From: Actinomycetota bacterium | GTDB lineage: Bacteria > Actinomycetota > AC-67 | Direction of reading: 5' to 3' | Assembly: GCA_005884515.1 (NCBI GenBank) | Contig: VAWS01000007.1 | Location: forward strand, 1-36,303 | DNA length: 36,303 bases | In this document: positions 8,056 through 16,388 of the stretch, piece by piece | Layout: every line of letters starts with the position of its first letter | Numbering within the stretch: the first letter of the stretch is position 1 | The notes under the pieces: model-generated | Seen by the model: only the letters and a program-made list of their open reading frames with translations | Databases searched by the model: none | What the model was told of the DNA's origin: nothing | Position numbers and translations under genes: made by a program

Positions 8056-9537
8056 TTACCACGGCCCGCGACGATGGATGAGCGCCGCGGGAGTTCTGAG
8101 CAGTAGCCATACGTCCAAGAGCAGCGACCGGTTCTGGATGTATGCGAGATCGAGCTTGATCATCTCGTCGTAGGTCAAGTCGTTGCAGCCCGCGATCTGC
8201 CAGTAGCCGGTGATGCCCGGCGGGACGCTGTGTCGTTTGTTTTCGATCGCGCCGAAGTCTTCCGGCTCGAGAGCGAGCGGCCGGGGTCCGACGAGGCTCA
8301 TCTCTCCCCGCACGACATTCCACAGCTGCGGTAGCTCGTCTATCGACCAACGGCGGATCAAGCGGCCGAGCCGCGTGGTACGAGGGTCGTCGTACACCTT
8401 GAAGAGAAGCCCGGTGCTGGCGTTCCGGTCGCGCAGATCGATGAGCAATCGCTCTGCCCCGACAACCATCGAGCGGAATTTGATGAGCTCGAATATCTTC
8501 CCGTCCCGCCCAACCCTGCGCTGGCGATAAAGGATCGGGCCCTTATCGAAGATCTTGATCGACAACGCGGTCAATGCAAGGAGAGGCGATGCGAGAAGAA
8601 GCAGGAAGGATGCCAAACAGAGATCGAATACGCGCTTTCCCGGAAGCGTCGCGCGATGCTGAGCGATGCGACCGAGCGAGATCAGGGGCAGACCACCGAC
8701 CTGGGTAACCAACCCGGGGTGTAGGAATACCTCCGAGAGTGGCAACAAGATGGAGAAGTTTGTGTCGAGCCCATCTGCGCTCTTGACGCAGCGAAGGATT
8801 TCCTCTCCGTCGCTTCCTTCAGGAGCGAGCACCACCTCGCGGATCCCTTGCGTGCGCACGATCCGTGCGAGCCGCATCCCTGTATTGGGCAGGCTCACGC
8901 CCCCCTCGGCGCGATCCTCAGTGAAGCCGAACGATGCGACGGGAGCAAGACCCGCTTCGGGATAGGACTTGAGCTTTTTGATCACGAGCGCCGCGGACGG
9001 GCCGTCGCCGACGACGAGGGTCCGTCGAAGACCGAGCCCTCGACGGCGAGAAAGGACGATCACGAGCCAGGTGACGCAACGCGCCCCGAAGAGCCCGGCC
9101 GTCACGGCCACAGACGTCTGAAGGAAATGCGTGACCGGATGATGCATCCACGCTTCGACCGCTACGCCGATCAGCGTTGCGATCGCGAGGGGCATTGCCA
9201 CCTGTCCGACGTACCAGGCGACGCCTTGAGTCTCCAACGATCCTCTGTCTGCGTACCGCCCGGCGATGTAGAGCGCGAAGATCAGACCCGCCGCAAACGG
9301 ACCCGCGAGCCGCAATCTAGCCCCGACGGCCACTCCGCATGCGATCGCCAGCACCAGGTCTGCTCCCACGACGAACGGTGAGCGAGACGCTCGGTGGAGG
9401 GCATCGAAGGCGCGGAGCCAGGAGGGAAACGGCCGGGTCGTTCGAGCGGGGGAGAGGATCGATGGGCCGGCGGCCGCGGGTGCTTGATCTGCGACCCAAG
9501 GTCCCGGTTGTGTAGCCTCGCTCAGGTCGAGTTCCAC
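8056..9537 (-). CDS. Polyprenyl glycosylphosphotransferase (initiating enzyme, WbaP/WcaJ type)
   Basis: A 493-residue membrane enzyme of the PHPT family, which transfers a hexose-1-phosphate from UDP-sugar to undecaprenyl phosphate and so starts repeat-unit synthesis. The N-terminal half (about 50-165) holds four or five hydrophobic segments. A CoA-binding-like domain follows (LRRTLVVGDGPSAALVIKKLK). The catalytic bacterial sugar transferase domain begins at GKRVFDLCLASFLLLLASPLLALTAL, with KGPILYRQRRVGRDGKIFELIKFRSM, RLGRLIRRWSIDELPQLWNVVRGEMSLVGPRPL and PPGITGYWQIAG, all canonical. The GTG start at 9537 has AGAGGA 7 bases upstream. It stands alone on the minus strand between two plus-strand operons. 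Which sugar is loaded cannot be told. Confidence 0.95.
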   Translation of the reverse strand: MELDLSEATQPGPWVADQAPAAAGPSILSPARTTRPFPSWLRAFDALHRASRSPFVVGADLVLAIACGVAVGARLRLAGPFAAGLIFALYIAGRYADRGSLETQGVAWYVGQVAMPLAIATLIGVAVEAWMHHPVTHFLQTSVAVTAGLFGARCVTWLVIVLSRRRGLGLRRTLVVGDGPSAALVIKKLKSYPEAGLAPVASFGFTEDRAEGGVSLPNTGMRLARIVRTQGIREVVLAPEGSDGEEILRCVKSADGLDTNFSILLPLSEVFLHPGLVTQVGGLPLISLGRIAQHRATLPGKRVFDLCLASFLLLLASPLLALTALSIKIFDKGPILYRQRRVGRDGKIFELIKFRSMVVGAERLLIDLRDRNASTGLLFKVYDDPRTTRLGRLIRRWSIDELPQLWNVVRGEMSLVGPRPLALEPEDFGAIENKRHSVPPGITGYWQIAGCNDLTYDEMIKLDLAYIQNRSLLLDVWLLLRTPAALIHRRGPW

Positions 9538-9768
9538 AGTGACGTCCTCTATGCCGGCTGCCGGGCGAGCGTCCGGGAAAACAGGAACGATCCCGCTCCA
9601 CGGGATGCTCTGGCTGGCCTCTTCTGCATCAATTGGGCTAATCCTCCCGAGAATACCTTTTTTGGGGAAAATCCAGGTCGTGGGCTTGCCCGATCCGATG
9701 GATCACGTACCGAGTTCCCGCCCCCCGCGATCTCTAGTGCTTTCTAACCATCAACGGGCGAGCGGCCG

Positions 9769-9800
9769 CTGAGGACGCGCCTGGCACAAGAAGTCCTCAG
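9769..9800. repeat. Inverted repeat CTGAGGAC-16-GTCCTCAG
   Basis: A perfect 8-bp dyad, CTGAGGAC at 9769-9776 and GTCCTCAG at 9793-9800, separated by 16 bases. With one bulged base the arms extend to CGC(C)TGAGGAC. It lies in the divergent gap, over 90 bases upstream of the candidate promoter. A regulator operator or a stem-loop is possible. There is no T-run, so it is not a standard terminator. Confidence 0.5.
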
Positions 9801-9892
9801 GCGAAGGAAGGCGCACCCGCTCTTGGCCCGCATGCCGGATCTGATCCGGGTCCATGCCCGTAGACCCTTCGAATTGCCACCAAGGGATCCCT

Positions 9893-9920
9893 TTGACCAG
9901 CCCAACCGGACTGCTACCCT
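9893..9920 (+). promoter_or_regulatory. Candidate sigma-70-type promoter for the SGNH operon
   Basis: TTGACC (9893-9898), a 16-base spacer, then TACCCT (9915-9920), which fits the relaxed TAnnnT -10 of high-GC bacteria. A transcript would start near 9927 and give a leader of roughly 70 bases before the TTG at 9997. Only sequence match supports this. Confidence 0.35.
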
Positions 9921-9928
9921 TCCGACGT

Positions 9929-9948
9929 GTCCCGCTGGGGCGCGGGAC
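9929..9948 (+). repeat. Perfect 7-bp hairpin in the presumed leader
   Basis: GTCCCGC (9929-9935), loop TGGGGC, GCGGGAC (9942-9948). It falls immediately after the predicted transcription start and about 50 bases before the start codon, so it could stabilise the 5' end or bind a regulator. No T-run follows. Confidence 0.45.
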
Positions 9949-9996
9949 CGTCATCGTCCTCCTCCGCTCCAGACCTGACCTATCGAAGGAGGGAGC

Positions 9997-11094
9997 TTGG
10001 CGATCGCCGGTGGCGCATCGACCTGGGTTGTCATTGCCGCAGCAAGCCTCGCCGCTGTCGTGGTCGGTGCTGAGCTGATGGTCAGGGCAGCGGCGCCGAG
10101 GGTCAGCGATCTGCTCGAATGGCGCGACTGGGAATGTCAGCACAAAGTTGCGGCGATCGATGCCTTGGCGGAGCGAGGGGGAGCGTCTGTGGTCATGATC
10201 GGCCCCTCAATTACGAACGCGGCCTTCGACGCGCATCAGTTCACCGAGACGAACAGACTGGCGCGGCCGGCGTTCAATGCTTCTCTGAACGCGACCACTG
10301 TGCGCACCCTTGAGCTTTGGACGCGAGACGTGGTCCTTCCGAGGCTTCGACCTGATCTCTTGATCTTGGGAATCAACTCGAGCGAGCTGAGCGATCACAG
10401 CCTTCTCGCGGAGCGTGTTTACCGGCAGTTCGTAGAGTCGAGAGCGTGGCGAGCCTTGCACCCGCGAGCGTCGCGCGGCCGTCGAATGCTTCTGTGGGCC
10501 GAGGAGCGTTCGTTCCTCGTTCGCTACCGGCACTTCCTCCGCGAACCCGGTGACTGGGGGATGCGAGCGCCGATGCACGTCCGCATCGGACGATCGATGC
10601 GGCACCCAAAGCGTCTTTTCGGGAAGAGTCGCGGGCGTCGGGCCGCGGTCACTCCACTGGGTATGCTGCACGCCCTTTGGGTCTTCCGAGACGTGCCGTA
10701 CCAACTCAGGGAACGAGTGCTGGCCATCTGGAAGACGGCCATTGTTCCCTACGAGGTTGGGGGCCAGGAGCTCGCCGCGCTCGGGCGCCTCGCGGACGCG
10801 ACCCGCGATGCCGGCGTCTCGTTCGCCATAGTAGTGATGCCGGTTACCGATGACTACATCAACATCCACCCACATGGTCGACAAGACTACGATCGCTTCA
10901 GGCATGTGCTGGACACGTTCGTGCGGGAACGCGCCATCCCGCTCATCGATCTGATGGCCGAGATCCCCTCTCACGAGGGGTACGCGGACCCCGTTCACCG
11001 TAACGACGAGGGGCGACGTTCTTTCACCGAGATCCTTTCGGGTTGCGCCGCGGGCCTTATCCAACCGGACGCCCGTTCGAGGAGCGACGCATGA
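9997..11094 (+). CDS. Membrane-anchored SGNH/GDSL-like hydrolase or acyltransferase
   Basis: A 365-residue protein with an N-terminal signal anchor (WVVIAAASLAAVVVGAELMV, about 10-29), which would place the domain outside the membrane. Block I is modified to VVMIGPSITNAAF (serine about 71), block III is LLILGINSSELSD (122-133), and block V is YADPVHRNDEGR with D331 and H334 at DxxH spacing. This is the pattern of DltD/AlgJ-like SGNH proteins, which add or remove O-acyl groups on surface glycans. The start is TTG 9997, preceded by AAGGAGGG with short spacing. The stop overlaps the next gene (ATGA). Acyl donor and target are unknown; a hydrolase role is equally possible. Confidence 0.72.
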   Translation: MAIAGGASTWVVIAAASLAAVVVGAELMVRAAAPRVSDLLEWRDWECQHKVAAIDALAERGGASVVMIGPSITNAAFDAHQFTETNRLARPAFNASLNATTVRTLELWTRDVVLPRLRPDLLILGINSSELSDHSLLAERVYRQFVESRAWRALHPRASRGRRMLLWAEERSFLVRYRHFLREPGDWGMRAPMHVRIGRSMRHPKRLFGKSRGRRAAVTPLGMLHALWVFRDVPYQLRERVLAIWKTAIVPYEVGGQELAALGRLADATRDAGVSFAIVVMPVTDDYINIHPHGRQDYDRFRHVLDTFVRERAIPLIDLMAEIPSHEGYADPVHRNDEGRRSFTEILSGCAAGLIQPDARSRSDA

Positions 11095-11813
11095 AGGATC
11101 GTCCGCAAGAATCGATGCGGACCTACTGGGACGACGCGGCGCGCAAGAACGCCGCATGGTACGTCGACACGACGCTCGACTTCGATACTCCAGACATGGG
11201 TCGTTTCTTCGAAACCGGTCGCTCCATCGTGGCCGAGGCGCTTTCGGATCCTTCAGTCGTTGCGTCGGGTCGCGAGCTTGCCATCGAGATCGGCTCAGGA
11301 CTGGGTCGTGTCTGCCTCGCTCTTGCCGATCGCTTCGACCGAGTGATCGGTATCGATATCTCGCCCGAGATGGTACGGCGCGCGCGCGAGCTCGTGACGG
11401 ACGAACGCGTCTCGTTCGAGATCGGGAACGGGTCTAGTCTTGCGCCGGTCCCTGATAGGGGAGCGGACCTCGTCCTGTCGTTCACCGTGTTCCAACACAT
11501 CCCCGATCCCCGGGTGATCGACGGATATCTCAGAGAAGCCGCGCGGGTTCTGAAGAAGGGAGGCCTGTTCGTCTTCCAATGGAACAATACGCCAGGCGCG
11601 CGCGGGTGGGCGGCGCGCAGACGTTTGCTCGGTTTCCTTCAGCGCACGGGCCTGCGCCCGGAGCGTTTCGGGCGGAACGCACCGGAATTCCTAGGAAGCC
11701 GTGTTCCGCTGGGACGGATCCGGGCCGGTCTTGAGGCAGGGAACCTTGAACTGGTGAGAACGCAGGGCCTCGGGACGCTTTTCGCGTGGGCATGGGCGGT
11801 CAAGCGAGCATGA
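11091..11813 (+). CDS. Class I SAM-dependent methyltransferase
   Basis: A 240-residue methyltransferase. Motif I reads LAIEIGSGLGRVCLALA, followed by VIGIDISPEMVRRAREL, the motif IV region ADLVLSFTVFQHIPDP and LREAARVLKKGGLFVFQWNN, the usual order of the Methyltransf_11/25 fold. The ATG at 11091 has GAGGAG about 7 bases upstream and overlaps the preceding TGA; the track start at 11043 is rejected. Its own TGA overlaps the next ATG. Coupling to an SGNH protein on one side and another methyltransferase on the other suggests joint glycan decoration. The acceptor is unknown. Confidence 0.85.
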   Translation: MKDRPQESMRTYWDDAARKNAAWYVDTTLDFDTPDMGRFFETGRSIVAEALSDPSVVASGRELAIEIGSGLGRVCLALADRFDRVIGIDISPEMVRRARELVTDERVSFEIGNGSSLAPVPDRGADLVLSFTVFQHIPDPRVIDGYLREAARVLKKGGLFVFQWNNTPGARGWAARRRLLGFLQRTGLRPERFGRNAPEFLGSRVPLGRIRAGLEAGNLELVRTQGLGTLFAWAWAVKRA

Positions 11814-12916
11814 ATCTCCGGGAGCAGGTGAAGTGGTTAAAGCCCGCCGTTCGCGCGGGGATCCCGGCGGCTTTCATCGCATGGTTGGCTTGGCCGCGCG
11901 TTCCGCGGGGACAACGTGAGGCAGCGGCCGCTCTGCTGGTCAGCTACTGGACGTTCATATACGCGCGCTATCGCATCGGCGGTCAGATGAGAACGAGGGA
12001 GGAGCGAGAGCTACTCCGCAACGTTTCGTGGGACGCGTTCTGGCGTCACTACAACGAATGCGATCCGACCGTGGAAGAAGAATTCGATCTGTGGGGTCCG
12101 TATCACCAGCAGCGTCACGAAATGAGATACGACCTCGTGGCAGCGGAAGTGCGTCGTCATCTTCCAAGCACGGGGCGGGTGTTGGACCTCGGCTGCGGCG
12201 GCGCGCTCGTCGCCGACCGTATCCGCGACGCAGACGCCACCTACATCGGTTTCGATTTCGGCGGCCCGCACATCGAGTACGCGTCGAAGAAATACAAAGA
12301 CATAACCGATCGGCGGCTCGAGACGATCTTCCTCCGAGGCGATGGACAAAAGCTCCCACTCGCCGATTCGTCCGTCGACGTCGTCGCGTTCTCGGAAGTT
12401 ATCGAGCATCTGCTCCAGCCGGAGCTGGCGGTATGGGAGATCGCGAGAGTCCTCAAGCCGAACGGCGTCCTCATAATGACCACCAACAACGCGTCCGAGG
12501 TCCCAACGCGATCGCCGTTGTCGCACCTGTTCGCTTGGATCGAGAAAGGGTTGGGGGCAGACCATCCCCGTTTGATCTCGTGGCGCCCCTGGGTGTGGCC
12601 GCAACCGGTCGATCCCGCGCTCGTGCCGGAAGGATCGCCTGAGGTCCACCTTCCGCATACGCACCACATCCAAGCGGAGACTCGGCGGATGTTCGCGGGG
12701 GCCGGCCTCGAGACGTTCCAGTGGTCCACGTTCGAATTTCCTCCGCCGCAGTCCGTCACCGCGCAGCTGCTCGACAAGCGAGGCCCTACCGGCAGACGCG
12801 TGGTCGACCTGATCGAATGGGTCGCCCAACGAACCCCGGGTATCCGCCGCCTTGGCGCGCACTTGTTCATGGTCGCTCGGAAGACCCGGGAGCCCGTGAG
12901 CCCGACAACACCTTGA
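11810..12916 (+). CDS. Membrane-associated class I SAM-dependent methyltransferase
   Basis: A 368-residue protein with an unusual hydrophobic N-terminus: AGIPAAFIAWLAW and AAAALLVSYWTFIYARY form one or two membrane segments before residue 60. The catalytic fold follows: RVLDLGCGGALVADRI (motif I), YIGFDFGGPHIEYA, VDVVAFSEVIEHLLQPELAVWEIARVLKPNGVLIMTTNN. An insert with LPHTHHIQAETRRMFAGAGLETFQW closes the domain. Membrane attachment would suit a lipid-linked acceptor. The start is the ATG at 11810 overlapping the previous TGA (ATGA); the track's 11786 start lies inside the neighbour. Family is confident; substrate is not known. Confidence 0.82.
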   Translation: MNLREQVKWLKPAVRAGIPAAFIAWLAWPRVPRGQREAAAALLVSYWTFIYARYRIGGQMRTREERELLRNVSWDAFWRHYNECDPTVEEEFDLWGPYHQQRHEMRYDLVAAEVRRHLPSTGRVLDLGCGGALVADRIRDADATYIGFDFGGPHIEYASKKYKDITDRRLETIFLRGDGQKLPLADSSVDVVAFSEVIEHLLQPELAVWEIARVLKPNGVLIMTTNNASEVPTRSPLSHLFAWIEKGLGADHPRLISWRPWVWPQPVDPALVPEGSPEVHLPHTHHIQAETRRMFAGAGLETFQWSTFEFPPPQSVTAQLLDKRGPTGRRVVDLIEWVAQRTPGIRRLGAHLFMVARKTREPVSPTTP

Positions 12917-12932
12917 GCCGCGCTCTCCCCGT

Positions 12933-13895
12933 GTGTCGGTCGTCGTCCCCGTGCGAGACAGGCGCGATCTGCTTCGCGAACTCCTCGATGCGCTCGTGCA
13001 ACAGACGTACAGCGACTTCGAAGTGGTCATCGTCGACGACGGGTCGACCGATGGATCCGGCGACGAAGCGAGAGCGGCCGAAGCGCGCGGACTACGGGTA
13101 CGCGTCGAGCGAACTCGCGGAGTTGGGGCAGTCGAGGCTCGCAGGATAGGCGTGGCCTCGAGTAGCGGTTCCGTCCTTGCGTTCACGGACAGCGACTGCG
13201 CCCCCGACCCCGTGTGGCTGGCGGAAGGGGTCGCTGCCCTCGACGCAGGTGCCGACCTGGTCGTGGGGCCGACGATGCCTGCCGGTCCCGTTCGGGCTCT
13301 CGAGCGCTCGGTCGAAGCGAGATCGGACGATGGACTTTGCGCGACGTGCAACGTCTTCTACCGCCGAGCGGCCTACGAGCAGGCAGGTGGGTTCTCCGAA
13401 GCCGGCCGAACGCTTGGATTCCGATGGAGCAGCCGCGCGAAACAGCTTGGCTTCGGCGAAGACACGATCCTGGCTTGGCGCATCCGGCGATCGGGACGTT
13501 TCTCCTTCGTGCCGTCTGCCGTCGTCCGGCACGCCGTGCTTCGCCCGAAGATCCGCGAGATCTTATGGCGAACGTGGGTTGCCGGGGCGTTCCCGGCGCT
13601 GATCAAGAGCGTTCCCGAGCTGCGGCGTACTCTCGTCATCGGGGGGATCTGGTTGGGCTCGCCGCGACGCGCTCCCGTTTATGCGTTGATCGTCGGAGCC
13701 GCACTGCCCTGGCGCCTGTGGCTGGCGCCGCTGGCCGCCGTGTGGTGGGTTTTCGAGCGCGCGCGGGCGGTTCGGCGGACTCCGGGATCTCGGCTCCGAC
13801 GGCTCATCGCCGTCCCCGTCGAGATGACGACCGATGTGCTGACGGCTGCCGCTCTGATTGGGGGAAGCATCCGATCCCGAACGATCCTGTTATAG
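12933..13895 (+). CDS. Family 2 glycosyltransferase with C-terminal membrane tail
   Basis: A 320-residue GT-A enzyme. It reads MSVVVPVRDRRDLLRELLDALVQQ, VIVDDGSTDGS (33-42) and VLAFTDSDCAPDPVW (81-95, metal binding), with CNVFYRRAAYEQAGGF and FGEDTILAWRIRRSG forming the acceptor side. The C-terminal 90 residues hold two hydrophobic stretches and end in GSIRSRTILL. That tail matches three other GT2 proteins here (13911, 16360, 17308), so this is a divergent member of the same paralogous set. The start GTG 12933 is 16 bases after the preceding stop; no strong ribosome site is seen but the protein begins exactly at the first beta strand. Confidence 0.85.
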   Translation: MSVVVPVRDRRDLLRELLDALVQQTYSDFEVVIVDDGSTDGSGDEARAAEARGLRVRVERTRGVGAVEARRIGVASSSGSVLAFTDSDCAPDPVWLAEGVAALDAGADLVVGPTMPAGPVRALERSVEARSDDGLCATCNVFYRRAAYEQAGGFSEAGRTLGFRWSSRAKQLGFGEDTILAWRIRRSGRFSFVPSAVVRHAVLRPKIREILWRTWVAGAFPALIKSVPELRRTLVIGGIWLGSPRRAPVYALIVGAALPWRLWLAPLAAVWWVFERARAVRRTPGSRLRRLIAVPVEMTTDVLTAAALIGGSIRSRTILL

Positions 13896-13910
13896 GCGGT
13901 CGAGCGGCCC

Positions 13911-14900
13911 CTAGAGCATCGGGGTGCGCTGGCGAACGGCCCCAACGGCGATCGATCCCATGACCAACACGTCGAATACGACTTCCGCGGCTCGACCCAA
14001 GAACTCGTCCTTCTTGAGTCTCCACGGCAGATAGTGGGCCAGGAACGGAACCGTCAGGACGAACCCCGGCGGCCACACAACACCGACCGCCGTACCGGCT
14101 CCGGCCAAAAGGATGGCCGCGTGACGGGGCCACAGGAAGAATCGGAACCAGAGCGACTCTCGCATCTCGGGGAACCGGCGTACGAGCAACGGCCAGTTCC
14201 TGTGGAGAAGCGCCCAGCGCAGGTACCACCGGATCCCGCGCGTCCTTATTTCGTGGTGCATGAGCGCGTCGGCAGCAAACCGATCGCCTGCACCGAGTCG
14301 CCGCGCGGCCCACGCCGCGCCCGAATCGTCGCCGAAGAAATAGCTTCTGCCTCCCGATATCAACGATACGGCGAGCGTTTCGTCGAAGCCGCCGACTTCC
14401 TCGAGGACTGCGCGCCGATAGAAGATGTTGCACCCCTCGTATCGGTTGGTCAGCCCTCGGATGCTTTGGGTCACCGTCTTGTACCCGAGGGTGCTGTAGG
14501 GATCGAGCGGGCTCGACGGGTCCGGTATCGTTCGCCCCTGGACTATCCCCACGTCCAGTTCGTTGAAGAAGGCGATCCCCGCCTCGAGCCAACGCGGCGT
14601 CGGCAAGCAGTCGTCATCGAAGAACGCCAGTAATGAGGCTTGCGTCGAACGCCATCCGATGTTCCGTGCGACCGCCGGACCGCTGTTTCGGTCGGTGCGC
14701 ACCACGCGAAGATTCAAGGGGGAGCGCGATGCGAGCTCTGCGAGCACGTCGGCCGTTCGATCGGCGGAACAATCGTCGCTGATGATCACCTCGAACTCGC
14801 TGTATGGCAGCGTTTGCGTTTCGAGGGCCGCGATCAGATGCGGAAGGCGGTCGGCACGTTGATACGTGGGAACGATGACGGCGACGCGAGGAGCAGCCAC
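13911..14900 (-). CDS. Family 2 glycosyltransferase with C-terminal membrane tail
   Basis: A 329-residue GT-A enzyme. It shows RVAVIVPTYQRADRLPHLIAALE, ISDDCSADRT (40-49), FFDDDCLPTPRWLEAG (94-109) and CNIFYRRAVLEEVGGFDE, then FFGDDSGAAWAARRLG. The C-terminus has NWPLLVRRFPEMRESL, two hydrophobic segments and the tail GAVRQRTPML. The motifs GIVQGRTIPDP and LVRRFPEMR match the tandem pair at 16360-18249, so it is an inverted, more diverged copy of those genes. The GTG start lies 6 bases after the stop of the upstream GT4, implying one transcript. It meets 12933-13895 tail to tail with a 15-base gap. Confidence 0.87.
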   Translation of the reverse strand: MAAPRVAVIVPTYQRADRLPHLIAALETQTLPYSEFEVIISDDCSADRTADVLAELASRSPLNLRVVRTDRNSGPAVARNIGWRSTQASLLAFFDDDCLPTPRWLEAGIAFFNELDVGIVQGRTIPDPSSPLDPYSTLGYKTVTQSIRGLTNRYEGCNIFYRRAVLEEVGGFDETLAVSLISGGRSYFFGDDSGAAWAARRLGAGDRFAADALMHHEIRTRGIRWYLRWALLHRNWPLLVRRFPEMRESLWFRFFLWPRHAAILLAGAGTAVGVVWPPGFVLTVPFLAHYLPWRLKKDEFLGRAAEVVFDVLVMGSIAVGAVRQRTPML

Positions 14901-14906
14901 GATAGA

Positions 14907-16049
14907 TCAGGATTGTATAGGGCCCGTCCTGCCCCGATAGATCTCTTCGATGCGCGGGACCACTGAGGTGCGCCAGTCGTGAGGACTGGCGGTCGCGCGG
15001 CAGGCTTCAACGATGTCGGGACGCATCGACATCTCGATCGCACGGTCGCAGGCGTCAGCGAGAGCTTCGGGTGTCGGTTCGCACGCAACACCTACGTCGG
15101 GTCCGAACAACTCGGCGGGTGCGGTGTGTGACAGTGTGACGACCGGAGTCCCGCAGGCGAGTGACTCAAGCACGACGAGGCCAAAGGCTTCCAACTGCGA
15201 CGGCAGAACGGTCACCCACGCCCGGCCGTACAGGTCTGTCAAGCTTTGCAACGAGCCCGCGCCGAGCTGAACGACCGCGTCTCTCGTGGCGCGCGGTGCG
15301 GACGACAGCACGTCGGCCGGATCTCCGGGGCCGGCCAGCCAAAGTTCCAACTGCGGCCGGCGTTCGCGAAGCAGCGCGACGGCCTTGAAAAGCAGGGCAG
15401 CATTCTTGCGCGCTTCGGACACATCCGAGGCGAATAAGAGGGCAGGTGTTGGGTGTCTCCGTTCGGCGGGGTGAAAGGTTCGGATATCTACGCCTCCACC
15501 GAGGACGACAGGTTCGCGGCCGAATCCGCGTCGAAGCTCATCGCCTGCCGTGTGTGACAGACAGATGTAGTCGTCGATCCGTCGCACGACGAACTCGTGA
15601 AGCCTCCAGTCGCTACGGCTTCCCCGATAGGGACGATCGGGGATCCCGAGATCCGTGTACACGGAACGGACCCGTCGGACCGACGAGAGGAGTGCAGCAG
15701 CCGCTGCATCGGCCGTCCCGAGCGCGTGCCATATGTCGAACCGATGCGATCCAAGCCGGAGCAGGGCTTGCGCAGCGAAGGCGATCTCGTGCCCCTGACC
15801 CGGAAACCACCGGTGCAGTGCTGATCGGCGTGGGAGATAACGGACCTCGGCTCCGGCGATCCGCGCCCGCCCGGGCTGGGAGCCGGTAGCCAGGATCGAA
15901 ACGTGGTGGCCTGCCTCTACAAGTGCGCCGGCAAGCTCGTGGAGATACCGCTCACCGCCCCTGCGGACCTCGGGCCACGCGAAGACGTGCGTGAGCGCTA
16001 CGCGGAGCCCGGTTGAGCGCTCGTCGATGGATCTCAGGTTGGTGCCCAC
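14907..16049 (-). CDS. Family 4 glycosyltransferase
   Basis: A 380-residue GT-B retaining glycosyltransferase. The N-domain carries HVFAWPEVRRGGERYLHELAGALVEAGHHVSIL, with the glycine-rich acceptor loop. The C-domain has LLFASDVSEARKNAALLFKAVALL, LWLAGPGDP and the nucleotide-sugar EX7E motif EAFGLVVLESLACGTPVV. The start is GTG 16049; upstream signals are weak and about 15 N-terminal residues precede the first strand. It overlaps by 16 bases the short WcbI/SGNH-like fragment at 16034-16213. It leads the two-gene minus unit with the GT2 at 13911. Sugar donor is not predictable. Confidence 0.88.
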   Translation of the reverse strand: MGTNLRSIDERSTGLRVALTHVFAWPEVRRGGERYLHELAGALVEAGHHVSILATGSQPGRARIAGAEVRYLPRRSALHRWFPGQGHEIAFAAQALLRLGSHRFDIWHALGTADAAAAALLSSVRRVRSVYTDLGIPDRPYRGSRSDWRLHEFVVRRIDDYICLSHTAGDELRRGFGREPVVLGGGVDIRTFHPAERRHPTPALLFASDVSEARKNAALLFKAVALLRERRPQLELWLAGPGDPADVLSSAPRATRDAVVQLGAGSLQSLTDLYGRAWVTVLPSQLEAFGLVVLESLACGTPVVTLSHTAPAELFGPDVGVACEPTPEALADACDRAIEMSMRPDIVEACRATASPHDWRTSVVPRIEEIYRGRTGPIQS

Positions 16050-16213
16050 GTCGACCCGGCCTTGGCGGTGGACGCCATCCAGTCCGTGATGGCTCGCTCC
16101 AGCAGGAGAGACAGCGTTTTCGCAACCACAAGGCCCTGCGAGTTCCCCAGCACGACGATCCGGAGAGGAGGTGCGAGCGGGGAGGATCCGTGTTCAGTGA
16201 AAGTCGTATCCAA
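16034..16213 (-). pseudogene. Short fragment resembling a WcbI/SGNH-type N-terminus
   Basis: This 59-codon ORF is below the ORF-track cutoff. It opens at TTG 16213 and ends at TGA 16034-16036, overlapping the start of the GT4 by 16 bases. It contains PLRIVVLGNSQGLVVAKTLSLLLERA, a beta-strand/GN(S)Q/helix opening that resembles WcbI-family polysaccharide acyltransferases (GNCQ motif) or SGNH proteins. After about 45 residues the sequence turns unremarkable. I read it as the severed N-terminus of such an enzyme; a functional small protein cannot be excluded. No ribosome site is clear. Confidence 0.35.
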
Positions 16214-16359
16214 CGCAGCGTGAGTCTAACATGTCGTTCGAAACGTCCTGGGCGAATGTCGAGCCTCGCCACGTACATGACCCTCAACCGTGTTGATTGC
16301 GACTCGCCCATGCGTACGGCATGCTGACAGGCCCCACCGCGGGCAACGGAGAGGTCCGC
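16050..16359. other. Divergent region between GT4 and the tandem GT2 pair
   Basis: About 310 bases separate the divergent starts at 16049 and 16360. Apart from the short minus-strand fragment at 16034-16213 I see no gene. In-frame ATG codons upstream of 16360 (for example at 16321) would add residues with no counterpart in the duplicate copy. Promoters in both directions are expected here but none matches well enough to place. Confidence 0.4.
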
Positions 16360-16388
16360 TTGGCTCGAGTATCTGTGGTGATTCCGAC
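16349..16388 (+). repeat. 40-bp direct repeat, copy 1 (GT2 start region)
   Basis: Forty bases beginning GAGAGGTCCGCTTGGCTCGA recur without mismatch 948 bases downstream (17297-17336). They cover the GAGAGG ribosome site, the TTG start and the first nine codons. They are the 5' edge of a tandem gene duplication. Confidence 0.9.

Larger units (their letters stand above)
9538..9996. other. Divergent intergenic region between phosphotransferase and SGNH operon
   Basis: This 459-base gap separates two divergent transcription units and contains no convincing ORF. It holds a long inverted repeat at 9769-9800, a candidate plus-strand promoter at 9893-9920 and a GC-rich perfect hairpin at 9929-9948 in the presumed leader, all listed separately. 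An A/T run (CCTTTTTTGGGGAAAA, near 9657) next to TATTCT on the minus strand could serve the phosphotransferase, but no clear -35 is visible. Confidence 0.5.

Noticed and set aside
12011-13351. 446-residue minus-strand ORF
   Set aside because: Lies antisense to the membrane-associated methyltransferase and GT2; serine/arginine-rich shadow sequence.
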